Part shown: positions 1 to 6,769 of the stretch, piece after piece | Numbering within the stretch: the stretch's first letter is position 1 | How the letters are laid out: the number at the start of each line of letters is the position of its first letter | Source: RGIG7450 sp045648785 | GTDB lineage: Bacteria; Bacillota; Clostridia; RUG12999 | NCBI GenBank assembly: GCA_045648785.1 | Contig: JAZROP010000010.1 | Span: 1-23,970, forward strand | Length of the DNA: 23,970 nucleotides | Reading direction: 5' to 3' | Program-made: the position numbers and the translations under genes | The notes under the pieces: model-generated | What the model was told of the DNA's origin: nothing | The model's input: only the letters and a program-made list of their open reading frames with translations | Databases searched by the model: none

Positions 1-2
1 AT

Positions 3-92
3 CTGCAGTCGGGCGGCGAAAGCAACTATTCACAAATAAAAGCACTTGACGACCGGGAAACATACAACAGAATGACAAACAGACAGGGGTGA
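3..92 (+). CDS. C-terminal end of an upstream phage gene, probably tape measure protein (partial)
   Basis: An open frame enters from the left edge and stops at TGA 90-92, giving a 29-residue tail rich in polar residues and ending in MTNRQG. It has no recognisable domain. The identity is inferred only from position: in siphophages the gene just before the distal tail protein is normally the tape measure protein. The stop overlaps the possible GTG start of the next gene and lies 5 bases before its likelier TTG start, so the two are translationally adjacent. Confidence 0.45.
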   Translation: MQSGGESNYSQIKALDDRETYNRMTNRQG

Positions 93-97
93 GACAT

Positions 98-949
98 TTG
101 GAAATCGTAATTCAGAATAAAAACGGCAGGATTGAGATAGGCGGCGGAAGTCATCCCACGGCAAGGCTTATTGAGATTGCCGGAATAGGACTTCCTGCAT
201 CAGAGCCTAACATAATCAAATATGCCGGACAACCGGGGTATAAAATGCTTGACAGGGTGGATATGGAGAGGACGATTACAATGTCGCTCGATTTTCACGG
301 CATCCCGTTTGATGTTATGAAGATTTACAGAATTCTTCAGGAAGAATGTGAGCTTCTTTTCTTCCTGGGCGGAGAGAGACGGAAAATCAAAGGCTTCTGT
401 CTCAATCCTACCGAGGCGGAAAACATAATTTATAAGCGGATGTACAAACTTGTTTTGCAGTTTGTATGTGAAAATCCGTACTTTGAAGATTTCTCCGATA
501 AGGTTATAAACCTATCAACACGAACAGACCTTTTCCCGACGTCTTTTGAAGGTGGACTTGGATATATCACTCTGCCAGCAGTTGCGACTGAAAGGGTAGC
601 AACGATTACAGTGAACAATCGAGGGGATGTGGATGTTTACCCGACCATAACAGTTGTTGCAGGGGAAGATTCAGGTGTGCTTACAATAAGCAATCTGGCT
701 ACGGGCAAGAGTATTACAATAAATAAAGATGTTGTCGCTGGGGAAAAAATAGTTTTTGACGTCGGCAATAGAACAATAAAGAGCGACCTTAGCGGGTCGC
801 TTTTAAATTACATTTCCGATGACACAATTATGAGTGAATTTGTGCTGCAGAGAGGCATAAATGAGCTTGTTGCGACTAACGGAAGCTTTAATTTGCTGAC
901 GGGTAGTGTAGCATATAAAAATCAGTACAAGGCGGTGGTGGTTGCGTGA
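98..949 (+). CDS. Phage distal tail protein (Dit, Sipho_tail family)
   Basis: This is a structural protein of the siphophage tail tip; Dit forms the hub joining the tail tube to the baseplate or fibres. The 283-residue length fits. The N-terminal half has the Sipho_tail pattern: a strand-rich start, a GYKMLDR segment, RTITMSLDFHG, then a GGERRKIKGF turn and a CENPYFED stretch before a C-terminal beta-rich galectin-like domain. The start is chosen at TTG 98, because AGGGG at 85-89 is 8 bases upstream. An in-frame GTG at 89 would add three residues but has no proper ribosome binding site. The next gene begins within the stop codon (GTGA). The family is well recognised; the exact role in this phage is inferred from order. 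Confidence 0.85.
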   Translation: MEIVIQNKNGRIEIGGGSHPTARLIEIAGIGLPASEPNIIKYAGQPGYKMLDRVDMERTITMSLDFHGIPFDVMKIYRILQEECELLFFLGGERRKIKGFCLNPTEAENIIYKRMYKLVLQFVCENPYFEDFSDKVINLSTRTDLFPTSFEGGLGYITLPAVATERVATITVNNRGDVDVYPTITVVAGEDSGVLTISNLATGKSITINKDVVAGEKIVFDVGNRTIKSDLSGSLLNYISDDTIMSEFVLQRGINELVATNGSFNLLTGSVAYKNQYKAVVVA

Positions 950-1890
950 AAGATATAACGTTTTATGATTTGAATTTTAACCGGTTGTATATACTTCCAC
1001 AGTTTGCAATTAACAAGGGGTATATTTCGGCTTACGCAAGAAAAGATTTCAACGATGTGGGCAGTCTGGAGATTGTTTTTATTGACAATGACCTGAAAAA
1101 GCTCATTAAACAGTATCGTGAAAATCTTATGATTGAGTGGAATGGTTTTTTTGGAATTTTATGTGCATACCGCGACGAGCCAAAGGGGGTAAGGCTGACG
1201 GGAGAGTCGCTTAACGAACTTTTAAAGCGCGTTGTTATTCCGTCTACTGCAACAACCCTTACCGGAAACGTGGAAGAAATTGCATTCAGTGCGTTAAGGC
1301 CTGCTGCACCGTGGCTCGCTTGGGGAGAAAGTAAGAATTTTGAAAAAGTCGTGAACTACTCTTCGGATACTTATAAAACTGCGGACGTTTACATAAGCGA
1401 CCTTTTAAAACTTGATAAGGCAGGCTATGAGATAAAACCCGATTTTGAGGGCAAACAGTTTGTATTCGAGGTTCTGAAGAGTAACGAAAGCGACCTTCTT
1501 TTGTCTACCAATAACAAAAATGCTTATGACTTTTCTGAGGTCTATATTAACAGAAGTGTCGCTCATGGCGGATGGTACCCTAAAAAGGTTGACAACGAAA
1601 CAAGCTGGGAATATATCACTCTTGACAATAGTCTGACGGATGTTTTTAAAAAGGATACCGTCCTTAAAGCCAAAACCGAGGCAGAAGCATACCAGGAACT
1701 TCGCAGTTTGATTGCCGAAAGTGAAATGGAGCTTAAAACCCGCGGGGTGACTTACGGTGCGGATTATGTTCTGGGTGACATTGTCCGGGTTCAGAATGAT
1801 GATGTCGCAGAAAAGAAACATATTACAGGAGTCATAATGTCGCAGGAAAACGGATATATCGAAAATCCTATTTTTAGTGAGGTGGAATAA
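946..1890 (+). CDS. Gp37-like phage tail protein (Siphovirus ReqiPepy6 Gp37-like family)
   Basis: This is a 314-residue protein following Dit, in the place where siphophages encode the tail-associated or baseplate protein. It resembles the Siphovirus ReqiPepy6 Gp37-like family: an N-terminal MKDITFYDLNF opening, an ARKDFNDVGSLEI segment, a charged middle, and a C-terminal module with GADYVLGDIVRVQN and HITGVIMSQENGY. These proteins probably form part of the tail tip that contacts the cell. The GTG start overlaps the Dit stop codon by 4 bases, so translation is likely coupled. The C-terminus stops directly before the ATG of the next gene. No enzymatic domain such as a peptidase or lysozyme module is visible, so tail-tip hydrolysis is not supported. 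Confidence 0.8.
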   Translation: MKDITFYDLNFNRLYILPQFAINKGYISAYARKDFNDVGSLEIVFIDNDLKKLIKQYRENLMIEWNGFFGILCAYRDEPKGVRLTGESLNELLKRVVIPSTATTLTGNVEEIAFSALRPAAPWLAWGESKNFEKVVNYSSDTYKTADVYISDLLKLDKAGYEIKPDFEGKQFVFEVLKSNESDLLLSTNNKNAYDFSEVYINRSVAHGGWYPKKVDNETSWEYITLDNSLTDVFKKDTVLKAKTEAEAYQELRSLIAESEMELKTRGVTYGADYVLGDIVRVQNDDVAEKKHITGVIMSQENGYIENPIFSEVE

Positions 1891-2715
1891 ATGGCAACTT
1901 TTGAAGATAATGCAGTTGTGACTGCGGAAGACCTTAACAACATTGCGGTGGATTTGGGAGATACGACCTTTTCGGCGTTCTCTGAAGAAAAATTTGGCGT
2001 GGATAAGCTCAATGAGATTACAGCGGACCTTGTAAGTAAAGGTATTCTTACTACAGGCGACCGGTGTGAACCGGTTGTATCGGGTGGCAAGGTTTATATT
2101 AAAAGCGGTGTGATTGTATTTGGCAGCGGTGCAAAAATAAAGATTACAGAGCCGGTGGAAGTCGGTGCAGCTGCAGGAGATTATATTTACGCTTATAATG
2201 ATGTGCTTACCGGAAAGGCGAGCATAATGGCAAGTACAGACAAGCCGACGGCCGGGGATTATGTAATGCTGGCGCAGCTCGATAGCACAGGTACGCTTAC
2301 AGACAAGCGCACGCTTTCTGTCGCAAAAGCTTTGTCTGCGGTGGATTTCTCTGTGCAAACTTTTTCCGACACAGCTATAGTCGATAAAAAGTGGGTTAAC
2401 AATTCTACCGAATACCATTATGTAAACGGAGAGATTGAACTTGGAAACGCATTGACAAGAAGATTAGTAGGTATTAGAGTTCCTGATGTATATATGTATT
2501 ATTCCGAGGAAAATCAAGGGCGCGGCACTTTTAACTGTTTTTATGATTTTACCAATATAAAATCGCATAAAGTAAACTCACCAGGGATAGGAAGTCGCAG
2601 ATTAGTATATCTATTTGAATTAGACGGAAGCACACTGAAATGGGTAATTACAGAAGCAGAAGATGTTAGCTTTACTAACGGAGAAGAATTTAGAATCGAA
2701 GTCGATATGATATAG
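1891..2715 (+). CDS. Phage tail or baseplate protein, possible receptor-binding protein
   Basis: This 274-residue protein starts on the base after the preceding stop codon. The first roughly 150 residues (FEDNAVVTAEDLNNIAVDLG onward, then short glycine- and valine-rich strands) resemble the shaft-like N-terminal part of phage fibre or baseplate proteins. From about residue 185 (base 2445) the composition changes: it becomes more AT-rich and aromatic (DVYMYYSEEN, FNCFYDF). That pattern suits an exchangeable receptor-binding head. I do not recognise a specific family. The placement between Gp37-like and the BspA-type genes supports a structural, host-contact role, which is an inference. Confidence 0.6.
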   Translation: MATFEDNAVVTAEDLNNIAVDLGDTTFSAFSEEKFGVDKLNEITADLVSKGILTTGDRCEPVVSGGKVYIKSGVIVFGSGAKIKITEPVEVGAAAGDYIYAYNDVLTGKASIMASTDKPTAGDYVMLAQLDSTGTLTDKRTLSVAKALSAVDFSVQTFSDTAIVDKKWVNNSTEYHYVNGEIELGNALTRRLVGIRVPDVYMYYSEENQGRGTFNCFYDFTNIKSHKVNSPGIGSRRLVYLFELDGSTLKWVITEAEDVSFTNGEEFRIEVDMI

Positions 2716-2725
2716 GAGGTGCGAT

Positions 2726-3037
2726 ATGACAGAAATATATAATTTTGGTGAAAAAATAGCCTATACGCAGGGCGATACATTTGAACTTGAAGTCAGTAGC
2801 GATAATTTTGAGACAGGAGATACCTGTCTTTTTGTTATAGCCGAAGACGAAAGCGCGGAGCCGGTTATAAAAGCGACATTCTCGTTGCAAGACGGCAGTT
2901 TCACAATTACACTAACTTCATCAGAACGCGGCAAACTTGATTTAGGCAACTATATTTACAAAATTGTTATTACTTCCTTAAATGGCGAAGTTATCACACG
3001 AAAGAGTGGTAATTTTATTGTAAAGTGGGGTGCATGA
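2726..3037 (+). CDS. Small beta-rich phage baseplate-like protein
   Basis: This is a 103-residue acidic protein with alternating hydrophobic residues typical of a single beta-sandwich (GDTFELEVSS, GSFTITLTSSE, NYIYKIVITSLNGE). This resembles the N-terminal domain of phage baseplate upper proteins (BppU type), but the similarity is only by eye. AGGAGG at 2714-2719 precedes the ATG at 2726 by 6 bases, a strong ribosome binding site. The gene sits in the tail-fibre block, and its stop at 3035-3037 lies 1 base before the next start. It is probably an adaptor linking fibres to the tail tip. Confidence 0.5.
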   Translation: MTEIYNFGEKIAYTQGDTFELEVSSDNFETGDTCLFVIAEDESAEPVIKATFSLQDGSFTITLTSSERGKLDLGNYIYKIVITSLNGEVITRKSGNFIVKWGA

Positions 3038-3038
3038 T

Positions 3039-4190
3039 ATGAGCGCTAATAACATTGATTTATCTGCAGGAAGAAAGGTGAGTATAAACTTGTCTGCTCC
3101 CGGCGGTTATAGCATGGAACTGGGAGGTAGCGGAACGAAAGACCACGCAAAGCTGAAACACCTTTCCTTTGAGGAAAGCGGACATACGGGGTTCCAAAAA
3201 GAGTTAACAGAAGAACAGATTGCGGCAATTGAAGCGGTGCTCGGCAAAGAGGACAAGGCTAACAAAACCACCATTATCTCAGTTGGTTCTACCGACGAAC
3301 AATATCCTTCGGCTAAGGCGGTGAAGGAATATGTGGCCGGCGAGCTTGAAGGCAAGGAAGACAAAATTGTGTCGCCCGCAAGTTATTTCAAATACATAGT
3401 AGCTGACAACACGGTCACCATAACAGGTCTGACCGTTGAGGGAAAGGCAGCTACGGAAATAAATATTCCGCCCACAATTAACGATTTGCCGGTAGTGGCG
3501 TGTGCGGCAGAATCATTTAGGGACAATACAAATTTGGTAAGTGTAAGCATACCCTACGGCGTAATCGAGTCAGGGTTCAGGCAGTTTTTGGGGTGCACCA
3601 ACCTCAGAAGTGTTAAGTTGCCTGATAGCTTGACCAATATAGCCTCTCATATGTTTTATCGGTGTACAAATCTAACAAGCATATCGATTCCGGACAGCGT
3701 TACAGCTATCGGCGACAGGGCGTTTGCCATGTGCGAAAATTTTAAATCTACAGTAGTAATTCCGGAAGGCATAACAGAACTTAAGGAAAGAATTTTCACC
3801 GGATGTGTGAAGCTTAAAAAGGTAGTGTTGCCAAAAACCTTAAAAGTTATTGAAGACAACATGTTTGGCGGGTGTTATGAACTTGTAAATATTGAAATCC
3901 CCAACGGAGTAACATCAATAGGAGCTGTCTCATTTTACGAGTGTAAGGTTTTAGAAGAATTGTTTATTCCGGATAGCGTTACATATATTGGCGACAGGGC
4001 GTTTGAGCTTTGTGAAAAACTGACTATAGTTTGTAATGCCGGTAGTTATGCTGAAGCTTATGCTATTGAGAATGGGATACCGTATAAACATACTGAACTT
4101 GGTAGTAAAATTTCTCTCAAAGCAGATAAAACTTATGTTGACTCATCCATACAATCAGCCATTTTGGAAAGTTGGGAGGTATTGGTATGA
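3039..4190 (+). CDS. Phage tail fibre with BspA-type leucine-rich repeats
   Basis: This 383-residue protein has a phage-like N-terminus (SINLSAPGGYSMELGG, then the DEQYPSAKAVKEYV segment common in phage fibre proteins) followed, from about residue 120 to 360, by at least seven BspA-type (LRR_5) repeats. The repeats show the pattern CTNLxSVxIPDSVTxIGDxAFxxC. A short helical tail ends the protein. BspA repeats are known from bacterial and protist surface proteins that bind host ligands; in a phage fibre they would act as an adhesion or receptor-binding surface (inference). ATG 3039 is chosen because GGGG at 3027-3030 is well placed; a GTG at 3030 is in frame but overlaps that site. The stop overlaps the next ATG. 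Confidence 0.8.
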   Translation: MSANNIDLSAGRKVSINLSAPGGYSMELGGSGTKDHAKLKHLSFEESGHTGFQKELTEEQIAAIEAVLGKEDKANKTTIISVGSTDEQYPSAKAVKEYVAGELEGKEDKIVSPASYFKYIVADNTVTITGLTVEGKAATEINIPPTINDLPVVACAAESFRDNTNLVSVSIPYGVIESGFRQFLGCTNLRSVKLPDSLTNIASHMFYRCTNLTSISIPDSVTAIGDRAFAMCENFKSTVVIPEGITELKERIFTGCVKLKKVVLPKTLKVIEDNMFGGCYELVNIEIPNGVTSIGAVSFYECKVLEELFIPDSVTYIGDRAFELCEKLTIVCNAGSYAEAYAIENGIPYKHTELGSKISLKADKTYVDSSIQSAILESWEVLV

Positions 4191-4963
4191 GTGTTCAGCA
4201 GGAAAAATTCACCGAGATTGCAGATGCCATAAGATCCAAAACGGGCGAAACCGATTTAATTAAGCCTTCTGATTTTGCAAGTAAGGTTGATGAGGTATAT
4301 GATGCTGGGAAAGAAAACGGACTTGATATTGTTTGGGAAGGCTTACAGCAAAGCGGTGCAAGAACAGAATATGCTCATTTATTCAAAGGGGCACATGACT
4401 TAGATAAATGGTTTTATCCAAAATATGATTTTAATTGTACTACTTGTGAGCAGATGTTTAGGGGAGCGAAGACAACCGAGCCTTTTAATCTTGCTGATAG
4501 GTTAGATGAGTGTGGAGTAACATTTGATACAAGTGCGGTTACTAATATATCTTGGGTATTTGCATATTTTACAAACTTAACGGAATTACCTGTCATCAGT
4601 TTTGAGGGACTTACAGATACCTATTACACAAACAATTGCTTTACTGGTTGCTCTAAACTTAAAACCATTCGCGGGATTGTTCCAACACCACCAACGCCAG
4701 ATGGACGCACACAGTATTGGGATATGTTTAGTGGATGTACTGCTTTAGAAGACTTAACGATAATAGGCACAATGCACCATAGCTTAAGTGTGTCACCTTG
4801 TACCGCACTTACTCATAAAAGTTTAATGAGTATTATAGATAACCTTGCAAATTATTCGGGAACGGGAACGAGTCATACATTAACACTAGGCACAATAAAT
4901 CTTGCAAAGTTAACTGATGCAGAAAAAGCTATTGCAACAGAGAAAGGATGGACACTTGCATGA
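4187..4963 (+). CDS. Phage tail protein with BspA/DUF285-like C-terminal region
   Basis: This is a 258-residue protein. Residues 1-45 carry the pattern FTEIADAIRSKTGETDLIKP followed by SDFASKVDEVYDAG, which recurs at the N-terminus of many Firmicutes phage tail proteins and probably serves as an attachment module. The rest has irregular leucine- and cysteine-containing repeats (CEQMFRGA, FTGCSKLKTIRG, FSGCTALEDLTIIG) like BspA or DUF285 proteins. GGGAGGT at 4174-4180 lies 6 bases before ATG 4187, which overlaps the previous stop (ATGA). The C-terminal two thirds is more AT-rich than the flanking genes, suggesting separate acquisition. A receptor-binding role is likely but inferred. Confidence 0.7.
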   Translation: MSVQQEKFTEIADAIRSKTGETDLIKPSDFASKVDEVYDAGKENGLDIVWEGLQQSGARTEYAHLFKGAHDLDKWFYPKYDFNCTTCEQMFRGAKTTEPFNLADRLDECGVTFDTSAVTNISWVFAYFTNLTELPVISFEGLTDTYYTNNCFTGCSKLKTIRGIVPTPPTPDGRTQYWDMFSGCTALEDLTIIGTMHHSLSVSPCTALTHKSLMSIIDNLANYSGTGTSHTLTLGTINLAKLTDAEKAIATEKGWTLA

Positions 4964-5154
4964 CCCAAACAAAAATTGAACTTAGAAAACTGACCGCCGC
5001 AGAGGGGATGACATTGACCAATGGTGAGGCATACGGGAAAGAAGTTTATCTTGGTATAAATGACAGTCCTGATTACTGGCATGAGATAACCGATGCGGAG
5101 TATGAAGAGATTATGGCAGAGCAGGAAGCAGAAATGGAGGGCATTAAAGAATGA
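4960..5154 (+). CDS. Small conserved phage protein of unknown function
   Basis: This is a 64-residue acidic protein with the pattern ELRKLTAAEGMTLTNGEAYG, then VYLGINDSPDYWHEITDAEY, and a glutamate-rich helical end. I recognise this as a type of short conserved protein lying between tail fibre and holin genes in clostridial prophages, but no function is known to me. The start at ATG 4960 overlaps the previous stop. An in-frame ATG at 4948 sits directly on the AAAGG motif and is less likely. The stop overlaps the holin start (ATGA at 5151). Confidence 0.65.
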   Translation: MTQTKIELRKLTAAEGMTLTNGEAYGKEVYLGINDSPDYWHEITDAEYEEIMAEQEAEMEGIKE

Positions 5155-5582
5155 AAGTAGGGTTTTTAACATGTATTGGTGCTGTCGGGGGGATTATCTC
5201 ATATGCATTTGGCGGATGGGATTCAGCGCTGACAACACTAATGGTATTTATGGCAATTGATTATATTACCGGGTTAATTGTTGCGGGGGTTTTCCATAAA
5301 AGCCCCAAAACAAAAACAGGTGCCCTTGAATCAAAAGCGGGGTGGAAAGGTCTGTGCAGAAAAGGCACGACAATTTTCATTGTTCTGGTTTCCTGCAGAT
5401 TGGACTTAATTATGGGGACAAGCTTTGTCCGGGATGCGGTAATAATTGCTTACATAGTAAATGAAACCATAAGCATTGTCGAAAACGCAGGCTTGATGGG
5501 AATACCTATTCCCTCGGTTATCACGAGGGCAATTGACATACTGAAAAAGAAAGAAGATGACGGCGATGGAAAAAGTTCTTGA
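5151..5582 (+). CDS. Phage holin (holin_4 / toxin secretion-lysis family)
   Basis: This is a 143-residue membrane protein that would form pores in the cell membrane at the end of the lytic cycle, so that the amidase encoded next can reach peptidoglycan. It has hydrophobic segments at about residues 5-20, 24-46, 70-88 and 93-112. The segments ALTTLMVFMAIDYITGL and KTKTGALESKAGWKGLCRKG match the phage_holin_4_1 family, including the loop motif between the second and third helices. The C-terminus is charged (KKKEDDGDGK), as usual for holins. It overlaps the amidase gene by about 17-26 bases depending on that start. Confidence 0.9.
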   Translation: MKVGFLTCIGAVGGIISYAFGGWDSALTTLMVFMAIDYITGLIVAGVFHKSPKTKTGALESKAGWKGLCRKGTTIFIVLVSCRLDLIMGTSFVRDAVIIAYIVNETISIVENAGLMGIPIPSVITRAIDILKKKEDDGDGKSS

Positions 5583-6186
5583 TTTTGTTTCTGAAAAAAA
5601 GTACAGTTTGAAATGTCCATATGCTATGGCGCCGGAGTTTATTGTTATACATAACACATCGAATGATGCAAGTGCAAAGGCCGAGATTTCATATATGAAA
5701 AACAACTCGTCTTCAGCAAGTTTTCATTTTGCAGTAGATGATGTTGAGGTAAGACAAGCTATTCCACTTGACCGCAACGCATGGCATGCAGGCGACGGTA
5801 ACAACGGTGCCGGCAATCGAAAGGGCGTTGCGATTGAGATTTGCTATTCCAAGTCAGGCGGAGAAAGGTTTTTGAAAGCTGAAGAAAATGCAGCAAGGCT
5901 CACGGCCCAGCTTCTGATGGAACGTGGCTGGGGAATTGACCAGGTGAAAAAACATCAGGACTTTTCGGGCAAATACTGTCCGCACCGTACGCTTGATTTA
6001 GGTTGGGGCAGATTTTTAAAGAAAGTAGAGGGCTATATGGAGCTTACGACAGTAAACGATATTGTGTGGGAGCTTTCCGCAAGAGGGATAATTACCGACA
6101 AGGACCTTTGGCTTAAGAAGCTCGAAGAAGATGAAAACGCATACTGGCTTGCAAGAAAGTGTGTAAATTATATAAGAAAGATTTAA
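5557..6186 (+). CDS. N-acetylmuramoyl-L-alanine amidase (phage endolysin, Amidase_2)
   Basis: The enzyme cuts the amide bond between muramic acid and L-alanine in peptidoglycan and serves as the phage endolysin. Zinc ligands are visible at His32 (VIHNTS), His133 (KKHQDF) and Cys141 (KYCPHR). The His-Cys spacing of 8 matches T7 lysozyme (His122/Cys130), and Lys139 sits where T7 has its catalytic lysine. Residues about 25-155 form the catalytic domain; the last 50 residues (TTVNDIVWELSARGII and so on) look like a small helical cell-wall binding or phage-type tail domain. ATG 5557 and ATG 5566 are both possible starts, and neither has a strong ribosome binding site. The gene is followed by a terminator. 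Confidence 0.9.
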   Translation: MTAMEKVLDFVSEKKYSLKCPYAMAPEFIVIHNTSNDASAKAEISYMKNNSSSASFHFAVDDVEVRQAIPLDRNAWHAGDGNNGAGNRKGVAIEICYSKSGGERFLKAEENAARLTAQLLMERGWGIDQVKKHQDFSGKYCPHRTLDLGWGRFLKKVEGYMELTTVNDIVWELSARGIITDKDLWLKKLEEDENAYWLARKCVNYIRKI

Positions 6187-6191
6187 AAGTT

Positions 6192-6222
6192 AAAGCGGCA
6201 GGGTTATTCCTGCCGCTTTTTT
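6192..6222 (+). terminator. Rho-independent terminator of the phage lysis operon
   Basis: An 11-base-pair stem (AAAGCGGCAGG with CCTGCCGCTTT), a 6-base loop and a run of T residues follow 5 bases after the amidase stop. It closes the late operon. Confidence 0.92.
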
Positions 6223-6243
6223 ATTTTGGTTAACGAGAAAAAA

Positions 6244-6272
6244 TTGACTTTCGTAGATTTTTATGGTAACAT
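6244..6272 (+). promoter_or_regulatory. Sigma-A-like promoter inside the prophage end, reading toward the host
   Basis: TTGACT at 6244-6249 and TAACAT at 6267-6272 are separated by exactly 17 bases. No protein-coding gene of credible length follows before the attachment site. A transcript would run through the tRNA-Lys 3' fragment to the hairpin at 6422-6446. It may make a short non-coding RNA or belong to a gene on the excised circular phage genome. Confidence 0.5.
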
Positions 6273-6365
6273 ACTAATTATAGAAGAGGCTTATTAATAT
6301 GCTATTGTGAGGTATTCAATAAGTAGTCAAACAACTGAAAATCATTGTTTTAAGCCATTTTTAAA

Positions 6366-6413
6366 TGACTCTTAATCAGGGTGTCCAGGGTTCGAGTCCC
6401 TGATGGTGTACCA
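6366..6413 (+). other. Right prophage attachment site (attR): 3' part of tRNA-Lys(CUU)
   Basis: The sequence holds an anticodon loop CTCTTAA (6369-6375, anticodon CTT), the 3' side of the anticodon stem TCAGG, a 5-base variable loop, a perfect T stem and loop (CAGGG / TTCGAGT / CCCTG, 6386-6402), the 3' acceptor strand ATGGTGT, discriminator A and CCA (6411-6413). No D arm or 5' acceptor strand precedes it. In the 5' half of the anticodon stem only TGA pairs; the next two bases do not. This is what remains when a phage integrates in the anticodon region of a tRNA and carries a copy of the 3' half. The intact tRNA should be at the left end of the prophage. Confidence 0.9.
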
Positions 6414-6421
6414 ACTTTTAT

Positions 6422-6455
6422 GAGATGTACAAATTTGTGCATCTCTCTTTCTTTT
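6422..6455 (+). terminator. Terminator after the tRNA-Lys fragment
   Basis: GAGATG at 6422-6427 pairs with CATCTC, with ACAAATTTGT in between also self-complementary, giving a near-perfect hairpin (one G-T pair) followed by a T-rich stretch. Its place 8 bases after CCA suggests it was the original tRNA terminator. Confidence 0.6.
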
Positions 6456-6709
6456 GTGCAAATTTCAACTGCAAATCAGCCATCGCCTTCGACTTGGCTT
6501 CTTTGCGCGGGACTCTCAGGCTATGATGCAATTCACAGGATTGCCTCATTACGCCTTCGTCTGATGGTGTACCACGAAAAACCGCATTGCATAACGCTTT
6601 GCTGTTTTCTTTTTTTTATGAGGTTTTTAAAATCGTCGGTCTATTGCACAGATTATTGCACAAACTGTTTTAAGTTCTCCTTTTTAAAATGGTTTTTAAT
6701 TTATCCCTC
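6456..6709. other. Non-coding stretch with a second copy of the tRNA 3' end and a short antisense frame
   Basis: Between the tRNA terminator and the DUF1015 promoter I see no credible gene. It contains a 14-base exact copy (6561-6574) of the last 14 bases of the tRNA-Lys fragment. On the minus strand there is an open frame of about 60 codons without a good upstream start, ending at about 6421; from an internal ATG at about 6550 it would encode some 42 residues, including the lysine-rich segment RKEAKSKAMADLQLKFAQKK. TATTGCACA occurs twice near 6640-6662. Confidence 0.5.
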
Positions 6710-6738
6710 TTGCTTTATATTGACGATTATGATAAAAT
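6710..6738 (+). promoter_or_regulatory. Sigma-A-like promoter for the DUF1015 gene
   Basis: TTGCTT at 6710-6715 and TAAAAT at 6733-6738 are 17 bases apart, placing the transcript start about 25 bases before the ATG at 6770. Confidence 0.55.
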
Positions 6739-6769
6739 AAACTTATATCAAAAGGGAGACGGTGAAAAA

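Larger units (their letters stand above)
1..6413 (+). mobile_element. Right end of a siphovirus-like prophage (partial)
   Basis: All genes from the left edge to 6186 lie on the plus strand and follow the usual order of a siphophage late operon: tape measure end, distal tail protein, Gp37-like protein, tail fibre genes, holin, amidase. Neighbouring genes overlap or abut by a few bases (ATGA or GTGA junctions at 946, 4187 and 4960), as in phage operons. The element ends in a tRNA-Lys 3' fragment at 6366-6413, after which housekeeping genes begin. The integrase, repressor, head and packaging genes and the left attachment site are not in the window, so I cannot say whether the prophage is complete or inducible. 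Confidence 0.9.

Noticed and set aside
1405..2418. Long minus-strand frame of 337 codons opposite the phage tail genes
   Set aside because: It is antisense to two clearly coding genes, is rich in Cys, His, Arg and Phe as mirror frames usually are, and has no ribosome binding site.
4036..4263. 75-codon frame across the junction of the two BspA-like genes
   Set aside because: It is an out-of-frame shadow; the main frames have coupled ATGA starts and recognisable repeats.
1..6186. Possibility that the tail genes form a contractile injection system or tailocin
   Set aside because: The genes match a non-contractile siphophage (Dit, Gp37-like, holin, amidase) and end at an attachment site; no sheath or baseplate wedge genes are visible in this window.
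6381..6740. 119-codon plus-strand frame running from the tRNA fragment to the DUF1015 promoter
   Set aside because: It begins inside the tRNA T arm, crosses the hairpin at 6422 and the DUF1015 promoter, lacks a ribosome binding site and has a cysteine- and serine-rich composition unlike a real protein.
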